This document shows, piece after piece, positions 1 to 6,176 of a stretch of 18,697 bases of DNA. The first letter of the stretch is position 1, and every line of letters starts with the position of its first letter. The notes under the pieces were generated by a model. It worked only from the letters and a program-made list of their open reading frames with translations. It made no database searches and was not told the origin of the DNA. The translations under genes were made by a program, and so were the position numbers. Source of the stretch: Bacteroidales bacterium UBA2030 (GTDB lineage: Bacteria > Bacteroidota > Bacteroidia > Bacteroidales > TTA-H9); the NCBI GenBank assembly GCA_002332755.1, contig DDBO01000042.1, positions 1 through 18,697 on the forward strand, written 5' to 3'.

Positions 1-545
1 ACAGTCCATTTCTTCTCTACCTTGCCGGAGCCGGCTTTCTGGCAGCCGGATTTACTGATTTCCCGTTGGTTGCCTTTCACTTAAAACACAACCAAATAGC
101 CAACGACTCCCTAATTCCAGCCCTGTATGCTATGGCTATGATTGTCGATGCCATGGCGGCACTTGCTTTAGGGAAACTATATGACAGATACGGTATTATT
201 GTTCTCATCTTTTCAATTTTGGCTTCACTTGCGTTTCCACTGTTCACCTTTTCCGGCTCACTTCCTATGGTTGTGATTGGGGTTTCCTTATGGGGATTAG
301 GAATGGGGGCACAGGAGTCTATCCTCAGAGCAATCATGGCCGACCTGGCACCCGCCGGAAAAGTAGCTACTGTATTCGGATGGTTTAATACAGTTTTCGG
401 AATAGCGTGGTTTGCCGGGAGTGCCGTAATGGGTGCACTTTATCAGATATCTCTATTGTGGCTGATAGTATTTTCGATGATAATGCAACTGGCAGCAATT
501 TCGTTGTTTGTTATGGTTTTTACGAAACAAAGGCATGGAAAATAA
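1..545 (+). CDS. MFS transporter, C-terminal part (gene runs off the window start)
   Basis: The reading frame is open from the first complete codon at base 3, so only about the last 180 residues of a transporter are present. The protein is a chain of hydrophobic segments rich in Gly and Ala, separated by short polar loops. A loop with the motif GKLYDRYG follows one of these segments and resembles the conserved loop of major facilitator superfamily carriers. A Gly-rich helix (GVSLWGLGMGAQES) follows. The chain ends in a short basic tail (FTKQRHGK). A TTG at base 66 could be read as a start, but coding sequence of the same character continues upstream, so this is a truncated gene. The substrate cannot be told. 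The last codons overlap the start of the next gene, which indicates one operon. Confidence 0.8.
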   Translation, partial: SPFLLYLAGAGFLAAGFTDFPLVAFHLKHNQIANDSLIPALYAMAMIVDAMAALALGKLYDRYGIIVLIFSILASLAFPLFTFSGSLPMVVIGVSLWGLGMGAQESILRAIMADLAPAGKVATVFGWFNTVFGIAWFAGSAVMGALYQISLLWLIVFSMIMQLAAISLFVMVFTKQRHGK

Positions 546-933
546 CCTTAACGCCAACCACCGAAGATCGCTCACAGCCACCCTGAGGCTCATTGAGGAA
601 ATGATGCATGAGGTCTTAGACAATTTTCATCCGGTGCAACGGCCCATTTTTACTCGTATTGTGAATAACCTGAGTGAAGCTGAACAACAAAGAATTATTA
701 CCCTCATCAGAGAAATCGACCAATATATAATTCATTTAAAAAACTCCTACGAGCTTCATGAAGAGCCCAGGGACATTGAATGGATGCTCAAAGTGAGAAA
801 ATCAAAAGCATTGGAATTGCTTGAAGATACTTCTCCCAAGAGGCTTCAGGCCGGAGGTAAGCTTGATTCTCAAATCGCACAAAAATTGGAAAAAGATTTG
901 GAAGAACTGCGCCAGCTCATAGATAAAATCTAA
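535..933 (+). CDS. small helical protein of unknown function, coupled to a dynamin-like GTPase
   Basis: I do not recognise this 132-residue protein. It is highly charged and almost wholly alpha-helical in pattern, with no signal peptide, membrane segment or cysteine. A heptad-like C-terminal stretch (QKLEKDLEELRQLIDKI) looks like a short coiled coil. I chose the ATG at 535: it lies inside the last codons of the transporter (stop at 543-545), has AAAGG just before it, and gives a clean N-terminus. The frame is open further upstream to 508, but that would add residues read from inside the transporter. The stop TAA is followed at once by TAG and then the ATG of the GTPase, a three-base gap. This close packing suggests co-translation and perhaps a physical partnership with the GTPase; that is inference. 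Confidence 0.75.
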   Translation: MENNLNANHRRSLTATLRLIEEMMHEVLDNFHPVQRPIFTRIVNNLSEAEQQRIITLIREIDQYIIHLKNSYELHEEPRDIEWMLKVRKSKALELLEDTSPKRLQAGGKLDSQIAQKLEKDLEELRQLIDKI

Positions 934-936
934 TAG

Positions 937-2559
937 ATGAATGCATTAGAAATTTTAAGTGATATCCTACGGCGACGCAAATACTCTTCATTAACCCAGC
1001 TTCTGCAGGCTGTGGAAAATTCGCAAAAAGGACAAATTCTTGAAATCGCTGTGTTGGGGCAGTTCAAATCAGGAAAAAGCTCACTCATCAACCATATCTT
1101 AAACCTTCCCTTGCTTCCTACGGGAGTTATTCCCGTCACATCGGTCATTACCAGAATATTGTATGGCACTTCGGAAAAAGTGGTCATTATCTTCAAAAAC
1201 AGAAATCAGGAAGAAATATCCCTTGAGGAACTAACACAATATATTGTTGAAAAAGAAAATCCCGGGAATATAAAAGAAGTTGAACGAGCTGACATTTACT
1301 TGCCTCAGATGAGAAATCTGAAAGGTATATGTCTGGTTGATACCCCAGGACTGGGCAGTATTTTTTCGCACAATAGCGATGCTACCCGACAATGGCTGGT
1401 AAACATTGGCGCAGCCATGGTAGCTATTAGTGCCGAGCGGCCTCTGGCCGAAGAAGACCTATCTTTGATTGACGAAATACGTAAATATGCCCCACACACA
1501 TATATTATCCTGACAAAAACCGATTTGTTCGGGCCTGAAAATCTAAACCAAATCATCGATTACTTAAAATCCAGCATCATTGCTCGTCTTCATTTCTCCC
1601 CTTATATATTAACCTATACCATACTTGACGGAGAGCAGTGTAGAAAAAAAATGATCGAGGACATATTCTTACCTCTTCAAAAAAATCTTTCCACCGAGAT
1701 CAACAAAATCTCCATATTCAAGACAGATACCTTAGCCAAAGAATGCCTTAGCCTTTTACAGCTTACCCTCAAAGCAGCCCTCAATACAGAAGAAGAAAAC
1801 CTTAAACTGAAAGATGCTATTACTGAAGGACAAACCAATTTGCCCTATATCACTGATGAATTGGGGCTGATAACCATCGACATCAAGAAAAAAATCAGAA
1901 ACTTTACCGAAAACCTTCTGCTCCCTTCGCAGCAGGAGATAACCCAAATACTAACCCGGCAATTTGAGTCGGCATATAAAAACCAACATGGAAATTTATA
2001 CCGCACCGTGAGATGGTACGAAGAATGGTTGGCCTCTACGCTGAAGGAAGAACTTTTAAAACTGGTAAAAAAGCAAATATCAGATATCGAAAATTTTCAC
2101 CTGAATATCCGGAGGCAATATTTATTCTTTTATGAGTCAATAACCCACAAATTAAGCTCAAGGGTTGAACAAACTACAGGCATTAAAATGCCCGCACATC
2201 ACCTGGTTTTAGAAACCCCAAGCGACATAACTCCTGATATATCTGTAAGTTACACCTTCGATACTCAGATTGAATTGCTTTGGTTTCTGATTCCCATGCG
2301 TGTATTCAAAAAGCAATTAGGAAAAATTTTAAAGCGCAAAATAGAAGAGGAATGCGAAAAAAATCTAAGGCGGCAAGCCAGCGACCTGGCCGACCTTTTG
2401 TCGAGTCTGGCTGAGAATTATCGAACCCTGATATGGAATGTGCTACAAGATCAACTAAAAATCATAGAGGACATCCTTTCTAACCGTGAACCCGATATTG
2501 AGCGGATCAAGAAAGACATAGCATCAGTGAATCAATTACTTGCAGAGAGAAGCAAATAA
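937..2559 (+). CDS. dynamin-family GTPase
   Basis: This is a 540-residue dynamin-like GTPase. The G domain is complete: P-loop GQFKSGKS (residues 41-48), a switch-I threonine in PVTSVITR (66-73), DTPGLGS (135-141) and TKTD (193-196). The rest is long, charged and helical, as expected of the bundle and stalk of bacterial dynamins. A hydrophobic, aromatic stretch near 443-455 (IELLWFLIPMRVF) sits between charged helices and could be the membrane-binding paddle. Bacterial dynamins usually bind and remodel the inner membrane, with proposed roles in membrane repair, stress or phage tolerance. Which applies here cannot be read from the sequence. At 540 residues it is somewhat shorter than most characterised bacterial dynamins. 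It is the last gene of an operon with the small helical protein and the transporter. YjdA/CrfC-like or general Era-like families are less likely alternatives. Confidence 0.85.
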   Translation: MNALEILSDILRRRKYSSLTQLLQAVENSQKGQILEIAVLGQFKSGKSSLINHILNLPLLPTGVIPVTSVITRILYGTSEKVVIIFKNRNQEEISLEELTQYIVEKENPGNIKEVERADIYLPQMRNLKGICLVDTPGLGSIFSHNSDATRQWLVNIGAAMVAISAERPLAEEDLSLIDEIRKYAPHTYIILTKTDLFGPENLNQIIDYLKSSIIARLHFSPYILTYTILDGEQCRKKMIEDIFLPLQKNLSTEINKISIFKTDTLAKECLSLLQLTLKAALNTEEENLKLKDAITEGQTNLPYITDELGLITIDIKKKIRNFTENLLLPSQQEITQILTRQFESAYKNQHGNLYRTVRWYEEWLASTLKEELLKLVKKQISDIENFHLNIRRQYLFFYESITHKLSSRVEQTTGIKMPAHHLVLETPSDITPDISVSYTFDTQIELLWFLIPMRVFKKQLGKILKRKIEEECEKNLRRQASDLADLLSSLAENYRTLIWNVLQDQLKIIEDILSNREPDIERIKKDIASVNQLLAERSK

Positions 2560-2584
2560 AAAAGCCGGCGCTAAGTCCGGCTTT
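2554..2584 (-). terminator. rho-independent terminator of tRNA-Gln, possibly acting in both directions
   Basis: A perfect 8-bp stem, AAAGCCGG (2561-2568) with CCGGCTTT (2577-2584), closes an 8-base loop. Read on the minus strand, the stem is followed by TTTTTTATTT, so it fits a terminator a few bases after the tRNA. Its T-tract overlaps the stop codon of the GTPase gene on the other strand. In the plus direction there are only the three Ts within the stem, so termination of the GTPase operon here is less certain. Confidence 0.75.
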
Positions 2585-2588
2585 GAAG

Positions 2589-2659
2589 TTGACCGACCAG
2601 GATTCGAACCTGGACTAAGAGAACCAAAATCTCCTGTGCTGCCGTTACACCATCGGTCA
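2589..2659 (-). tRNA. tRNA-Gln (anticodon UUG)
   Basis: The minus strand folds as a full cloverleaf. The 7-bp acceptor stem is TGACCGA/TCGGTCA with discriminator A at 2589. The anticodon stem is GGAGA/TCTCT (one G-U pair) around the 7-base loop TTTTGGT, placing anticodon TTG at 2625-2627 and reading CAA/CAG. The T-arm CCAGG-TTCGAAT-CCTGG is perfect. No CCA is encoded, as is common in Bacteroidota. The 71-base length fits glutamine tRNAs. Confidence 0.95.
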
Positions 2660-2673
2660 TTGAAATGACGGTG

Positions 2674-2681
2674 CAAAAGTA
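2674..2681 (-). promoter_or_regulatory. -7 element of the tRNA-Gln promoter
   Basis: TACTTTTG on the minus strand matches the Bacteroidota -7 consensus TAnnTTTG. It ends 14 bases before the tRNA, so transcription would start just ahead of the mature 5' end. No clear -33 TTTG is seen at the usual distance; a TTG lies about 22 bases upstream. Confidence 0.55.
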
Positions 2682-2712
2682 AAAAAAGATTTTGTTTTTT
2701 AAGCAAGCTTGT

Positions 2713-3459
2713 TCAATAATTTTCATGAGTTTCGGAAAACAGGGTTTCACTGAGGATATCGCGGATGATTACAGAACTCATATAAAGCCCAAAAATGGCT
2801 GGCATATAGCTTATTGTTCCAACAGTAGTTCTTTTATTGGGTTCATTTTCTACATAAATCTGGCTGCCTTGCATTACTGGTTCTTCAGAGAAGACAGCTT
2901 TAAATCCGCCATAAATCCCATGTTTACGAAGCCTTTTTCTGATCAGAAAAGCCAGAGGGCAGGTATGTGTTTCTGAGATGTCGGCAATTTTTATTTGTTC
3001 GGGATTAAGACGTCCTCCCGCTCCCATGCTGCTGACAACTCTATGCCCGTATTTTACCGCATCGCTTAGTAAAAAGATTTTGGGAGACAATGTATCAATC
3101 GCATCTGCAACATAATCGTAGGGTTGGCAGATTATCTGATGCAAATTCTCATCTTTAAGGTATTTTTCAATAGTATTGAGCCGAAGGTCGGGGTTAATAT
3201 CCAGGAGCCTGTCTGCCATCACCGATGCCTTGCTGCGACCAATGGTGCTTGTCAGGGCAGGCAGCTGACGGTTGATGTTGGACGCTTTTATAACGTCTCC
3301 GTCGAAAATGGTGAGTTGCCCAACTCCGGCTCTGCATAATGCTTCTGCAAGGTAGCTGCCTACTCCGCCTAATCCGGCCACCAAAACGTGGGCTCGTTGT
3401 AGGCACTCCAGTCCTGCCTGGCCAGTAAGCAACAGTGTTCGCGATGTCCAGTCTTCCAT
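2713..3459 (-). CDS. tcdA: tRNA threonylcarbamoyladenosine dehydratase (TcdA/CsdL family)
   Basis: This 248-residue protein belongs to the E1-like ThiF/MoeB superfamily. TcdA enzymes use ATP to cyclise t6A37 to ct6A in tRNAs that read ANN codons, in the cytoplasm. The nucleotide-binding loop GLGGVGS lies at residues 29-35. It is followed by the acidic DGD turn (53-55), NINRQ (61-65), which is the conserved Arg/Asn adenylate-binding stretch, and a D-A-I-D-T segment in the middle. The motif SSMGAGGRLNP and the PLAFLIRKRLRK segment are typical of TcdA and set it apart from MoeB and ThiF. There are no CXXC zinc pairs, also as in TcdA. It is the last gene of a three-gene minus-strand operon, five bases after the TatD-like gene. 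A different ThiF-type adenylating role is possible but less likely. Confidence 0.85.
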   Translation of the reverse strand: MEDWTSRTLLLTGQAGLECLQRAHVLVAGLGGVGSYLAEALCRAGVGQLTIFDGDVIKASNINRQLPALTSTIGRSKASVMADRLLDINPDLRLNTIEKYLKDENLHQIICQPYDYVADAIDTLSPKIFLLSDAVKYGHRVVSSMGAGGRLNPEQIKIADISETHTCPLAFLIRKRLRKHGIYGGFKAVFSEEPVMQGSQIYVENEPNKRTTVGTISYMPAIFGLYMSSVIIRDILSETLFSETHENY

Positions 3460-3464
3460 TTTGT

Positions 3465-4124
3465 TTAATTGAATAATGTTTGAAAAGAAAGGGATAGGTG
3501 GTCTGCTAAAGACTCTTCAGATATCTGTTTGATGCGGATTATTGCCCGGAATATTTCCTCAATCGACACTTGCGAATCATCGGTTTCAATCAGGAGTTGA
3601 TTTAAGGGGGTCAACTGAACAGTCTGGATGAGGGAAGTTCCGGCATTGAGTATAGAAGGCCCGAATGACAGAAAGTATCCGGCTTCTATCAAGGGCAGAG
3701 CCGTTGACCAATTTCCCCGGAACCCGTGAAAAACAACGGGCTCCCTGAAGTTGTGTTTTCTTAATAAGCCAAGAACTTCAGAATGGGCTCTTACACAATG
3801 GATAACTAGGGGAAAATGAAATTGTTGCGCCCATTCTATGTGTGTTTCGAAAATTTTGATTTGTAATTCCAGGTTGGGTACCCTAAGCTTATCGAGACCG
3901 GTCTCGCCAATGGCCCTCAATTTATTTGTCTTAATCAGGTATTCGAGCTTTTCAAGGTTGTTTTCAAAATTATCGTCAATGAACCAGGGATGTATTCCGG
4001 CTGATATATATTTTGGCGGAGTCTTAGGGAGTGCAAATGGCGGAAGAAGGTTATACAGCGCATCGGTGGGCGAGTTGGGGTTATGGGTATGAAAGTTGGG
4101 AATATTCAGAAAGATCTGATTCAT
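3465..4124 (-). CDS. TatD-family metal-dependent hydrolase, short form
   Basis: This 219-residue protein is a TatD-type amidohydrolase-fold enzyme. The metal-binding motifs occur in order: FHTH (His12, His14), AIGETGLDK (Glu74), PLVIHC (His109), VVFHGFRG (His133) and LLIETDD (Asp182). The family hydrolyses DNA or other phosphodiesters, and some members act on D-aminoacyl-tRNA. At 219 residues it is about 40 shorter than the usual 255-265, with an abbreviated N-terminal region and C-terminus. The conserved ETD-A-P segment reads ETDDSQ, so the proline after the metal-binding aspartate is missing. The start codon follows the stop of the upstream gene directly (TAAATG), and tcdA begins five bases after its stop, so translation is probably coupled. 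Substrate unknown. Confidence 0.85.
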   Translation of the reverse strand: MNQIFLNIPNFHTHNPNSPTDALYNLLPPFALPKTPPKYISAGIHPWFIDDNFENNLEKLEYLIKTNKLRAIGETGLDKLRVPNLELQIKIFETHIEWAQQFHFPLVIHCVRAHSEVLGLLRKHNFREPVVFHGFRGNWSTALPLIEAGYFLSFGPSILNAGTSLIQTVQLTPLNQLLIETDDSQVSIEEIFRAIIRIKQISEESLADHLSLSFQTLFN

Positions 4125-4832
4125 TTAACTCATATTTAAATGTTTGAAAAAAGATCTGATTTCAGAAAGGTTGCTTGAATTGGGTTTGAGTGTTTTCCAT
4201 AGCTTTTCTATTTTATCCCGTTTCTCGGGTAAGGCTTCCAATAACCCATCGCGAGAGAGTTTAATTTTTTGTGCTGGTTTTTGTTGTTGTTGCACATAAA
4301 ACGATTTCATATGCCTAAATCTGTCATAGGCATAACCATGGTGAAGGGCGGTATAGGGAGGATCAGCTCTTTCGAAAACCATAGTGTGTTTGCAAAGCAA
4401 GCGGGTTTCACCATCTGCAATTATTTCGAAGAAGCCTTTGATTGTGTGTGTTTGGTTTAATACCGTATCGTATATGAATTTGCGCATTCCTGCGATGATC
4501 CAATGAACATTTGAAACGTCCTCCATAACCAGGGTATCTCCGGCAGGGCCAAGGTATTCCATTTCGTCATAAAAGGCATTATATCTGAAGAATAGCCCAT
4601 CGTTTATTAACCCATTTTTGTAGACAATGGCTCCGGGAGAAAACTCATCTTCAAGGTACATGCTGCCTTCGATGGGTGTATCGGGATCGAGAGAGCATAA
4701 ATATCGCTCTGTGCGGGTAAGTTTTTCTTTTTGTTTTAATCGGTTGGATGATGAAATAAAATGTACGTTGTTTTGAGACCAAAGTGAAATACTTAAGAAT
4801 AAAAGGGAAAGGCAAAGAGTAAACTGTTTCAT
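4125..4832 (-). CDS. secreted protein of unknown function
   Basis: This 235-residue protein has a clear signal peptide (residues 1 to about 19, a hydrophobic run ending SISLWSQ), so it should be exported to the periplasm or beyond. The mature part mixes beta-strand-like and charged segments: EGSMYLEDEF, GAIVYKNGLINDGLFFRYN and DEMEYLGPAGD suggest a beta-rich domain. A poly-Gln stretch (QQQQ) precedes a basic helical C-terminus. I do not recognise a family; such proteins are common among Bacteroidota-specific hypotheticals. It is the first gene of an operon with the TatD-like hydrolase and tcdA. Its stop abuts the next start (TAAATG), which is odd for an exported protein next to two cytoplasmic enzymes and may reflect only shared expression. 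The TAATTTTG element upstream supports the chosen start. Confidence 0.75.
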   Translation of the reverse strand: MKQFTLCLSLLFLSISLWSQNNVHFISSSNRLKQKEKLTRTERYLCSLDPDTPIEGSMYLEDEFSPGAIVYKNGLINDGLFFRYNAFYDEMEYLGPAGDTLVMEDVSNVHWIIAGMRKFIYDTVLNQTHTIKGFFEIIADGETRLLCKHTMVFERADPPYTALHHGYAYDRFRHMKSFYVQQQQKPAQKIKLSRDGLLEALPEKRDKIEKLWKTLKPNSSNLSEIRSFFKHLNMS

Positions 4833-4853
4833 TGTAAATTATATTCCCGCTTG

Positions 4854-4861
4854 CAAAATTA
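4854..4861 (-). promoter_or_regulatory. -7 element of the secreted protein-tatD-tcdA operon
   Basis: TAATTTTG on the minus strand matches TAnnTTTG and lies 21 bases before the ATG of the first gene, giving a very short leader. No convincing -33 TTTG is visible at the expected 19-21 base spacing. Confidence 0.5.
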
Positions 4862-4930
4862 AAGAAATGCGAATCAGGAGCATAGAAGGGATGAGGAGGA
4901 GTGGAGGCAACTCTACACAATGAGGTAATA

Positions 4931-4965
4931 AATTAAAAAAGCTGACCCGGAAGGTGTGGGTCAGC
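4931..4965 (-). terminator. rho-independent terminator after tdh
   Basis: On the minus strand a perfect 8-bp stem GCTGACCC/GGGTCAGC (plus-strand arms 4941-4948 and 4958-4965) with a 9-base loop is followed by TTTTTTAATT. It lies about 30 bases after the stop of tdh and separates it from the downstream operon promoter. Confidence 0.85.
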
Positions 4966-4996
4966 TGAAGGGGTGGTTTAATAAAAATTTGGACTT

Positions 4997-5959
4997 TTAA
5001 ATTAGTCCTGCTTTATGCTTTTCGCCAAGAACTTGTAGCATGTCGCGTGTCATGGCATCGAGGTCATAATCGGGTTTCCAGCCCCATTCTTCACGAGCAG
5101 CGCTATCATCGATGCTGTTGGGCCAGCTGTCGGCAATGGCTTGACGGAAATCGGGTTCGTAAGAAATTTCGAAATGAGGAATGTATTTCTTGATGTTTTC
5201 TGCCAGTTCTTTTACAGAAAAGCTCATGGCGCCCACATTGAAATCGCTATGATGTTTCAGCTTATTAAAGTCGGCTTTCATCAGCATAATGGTGGCCTTG
5301 AGGCAGTCGGGCATATACATCATAGGCAGGCGGGTATCTTCTTTTACAAAGCAGGTGTAGCGGCCGTATTTTATTGCATCGTAATAAATGGCAACGGCAT
5401 AGTCGGTTGTTCCGCCACCCGGCAAAGTTTCGTTGCTGATGATACCGGGATAACGAAGGCCACGAACATCAAGCCCATATTTCCTTACATAATAGTCTCC
5501 AAGGAGTTCTCCGGCTACCTTGGTAATGCCATACATAGTAGTTGGGCGGAGTATGGTTTCTTGCGGTGTATTGTCGAGGGGGGTACCCGGGCCAAAAACA
5601 GCAATACTGCTTGGCGTAAGTACTTGTGCCATTTTGTGTTCGCGTGCACATTCCAATACATTTATCAGGCCATTCATATTCACATTCCAGGCATACATAG
5701 GATCTTTTTCTCCCGTTGCTGAGAGAATGGCCGCCATGTTAACTATCGCGTCAATGTTGTGCTTTTTTACTACTGCCTCCAGTTGGGCTCTGTCAGTAGC
5801 GTCAACTACTTCGCAGGGGCCTGTTTCGGTAAGCTTTGGAGAGGGAGCGGTTTTACGGATTCCTGCAATTACATTTTCCGCGCCAAATTCTTTACGAAGC
5901 TCCAGGGTAAGTTCCGAACCGATTTGGCCTGTAGAACCTATTACCAATATTTTTTTCAT
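4997..5959 (-). CDS. tdh: L-threonine 3-dehydrogenase, SDR (epimerase-like) type
   Basis: This 320-residue NAD-dependent enzyme has the extended-SDR fold. It shows the N-terminal Rossmann motif GSTGQIG (residues 8-14), an Asp near 53 (VVDATD), NMAAILS (74-80), the serine pair in LTPSSIAVFGP (S117/S118), and the catalytic YxxxK as Tyr143/Lys147 in MYGITK. The region LRYPGIIS and the C-terminal half (MMYMPDCLKATIML, SWPNSIDDSAAREEWGWKPDYD) are typical of the epimerase-like threonine dehydrogenases, not sugar epimerases. It oxidises L-threonine to 2-amino-3-oxobutyrate in the cytoplasm. The divergent neighbour kbl encodes the enzyme that uses this unstable product, which strongly supports the call. 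It differs in fold from the zinc-dependent Tdh of E. coli. Transcription is probably driven by the TACTTTTG promoter in the shared spacer and ends at the hairpin after the gene. Confidence 0.9.
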   Translation of the reverse strand: MKKILVIGSTGQIGSELTLELRKEFGAENVIAGIRKTAPSPKLTETGPCEVVDATDRAQLEAVVKKHNIDAIVNMAAILSATGEKDPMYAWNVNMNGLINVLECAREHKMAQVLTPSSIAVFGPGTPLDNTPQETILRPTTMYGITKVAGELLGDYYVRKYGLDVRGLRYPGIISNETLPGGGTTDYAVAIYYDAIKYGRYTCFVKEDTRLPMMYMPDCLKATIMLMKADFNKLKHHSDFNVGAMSFSVKELAENIKKYIPHFEISYEPDFRQAIADSWPNSIDDSAAREEWGWKPDYDLDAMTRDMLQVLGEKHKAGLI

Positions 5960-5986
5960 GTGTTTGATATTTAAGTTTTTGTTGTT

Positions 5987-6000
5987 GTTAGTGTGTTAAC
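5987..6000. promoter_or_regulatory. candidate operator, GTTA-N6-TAAC (tdh side)
   Basis: GTTAGTGTGTTAAC is an inverted repeat of GTTA/TAAC with a 6-base spacer; it extends outward to TTGTTA/TAACAA over 5985-6002. It lies just downstream of the tdh -7 element, where a bound dimer would block early transcription. A second copy with the same spacing lies at 6098-6111. The role as an operator is inferred. Confidence 0.4.
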
Positions 6001-6010
6001 AAATTTGCGG

Positions 6011-6041
6011 CAAAAGTAAGGGAATTTTGCCGGGCTGCCAA
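6011..6041 (-). promoter_or_regulatory. promoter of tdh
   Basis: On the minus strand TTGG (plus-strand 6038-6041) is followed after 19 bases by TACTTTTG (6011-6018). The -7 part matches TAnnTTTG exactly; the -33 part is close to TTTG. The TTTGC-C-GCAAA inverted repeat overlaps the -7 element. The leader to the tdh ATG is about 45 bases. Confidence 0.65.
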
Positions 6042-6059
6042 TAAATTGGGGAATCGCTT

Positions 6060-6071
6060 GCAAACGTTTGC
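6060..6071. promoter_or_regulatory. 12-bp perfect palindrome GCAAACGTTTGC, LacI/PurR-like operator candidate
   Basis: GCAAACGTTTGC is a perfect palindrome with a central CG, the form of operator used by LacI/GalR-family regulators; it equals the core of the E. coli PurR consensus. It sits within three bases of the midpoint of the tdh-kbl spacer, upstream of both promoters. Binding by such a regulator is inferred; no regulator gene is in the window. Confidence 0.45.
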
Positions 6072-6097
6072 TGAAATTTTGTTTTAAATATGGTTTT

Positions 6098-6111
6098 GTT
6101 AGGGAACTAAC
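6098..6111. promoter_or_regulatory. candidate operator, GTTA-N6-TAAC (kbl side)
   Basis: GTTAGGGAACTAAC is a perfect 5+5 inverted repeat (GTTAG/CTAAC, 4-base spacer) and shares the GTTA-N6-TAAC frame with the copy at 5987-6000. It overlaps or adjoins the -33 region of the kbl promoter, a position suited to control of kbl. Function is inferred from position and symmetry. Confidence 0.4.
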
Positions 6112-6123
6112 AGCTTAATTTGA

Positions 6124-6131
6124 TAATTTTG
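6124..6131 (+). promoter_or_regulatory. -7 element of the kbl promoter
   Basis: TAATTTTG matches TAnnTTTG exactly and is followed by CCGCA. The leader to the kbl ATG is about 40 bases. Possible -33 partners are TTAG (6099-6102, 21-base spacing) and TTTG (6095-6098, 25-base spacing); both lie at the GTTA-N6-TAAC repeat. Confidence 0.6.
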
Positions 6132-6176
6132 CCGCACTTGAAAATCCGGAAAAATAATCCCTAAAAAGAATTCAAC

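Noticed and set aside
508..534. Earlier start for the small helical protein
   Set aside because: These nine codons are inside the transporter gene in another frame; the ATG at 535 has AAAGG before it and the usual overlap seen between coupled genes.
1..2559. Transporter-GTPase operon as an anti-phage defence system
   Set aside because: No defence genes, mobile DNA or other island signs nearby; bacterial dynamins have other roles, so the claim would rest on family name alone.
2589..2659. tRNA-Gln as an integration site of a mobile element
   Set aside because: No integrase, no direct repeat of the tRNA end nearby, and ordinary core genes lie on both sides.
2589..3459. Functional link between tcdA and the adjacent tRNA-Gln
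   Set aside because: TcdA acts on tRNAs reading ANN codons, which excludes tRNA-Gln, and the tRNA has its own promoter and terminator.
5141..5722. Long open frame on the plus strand inside tdh
   Set aside because: It lies wholly inside the clear SDR-type gene on the other strand, has no recognisable motif and no promoter; a shadow of the real coding strand.
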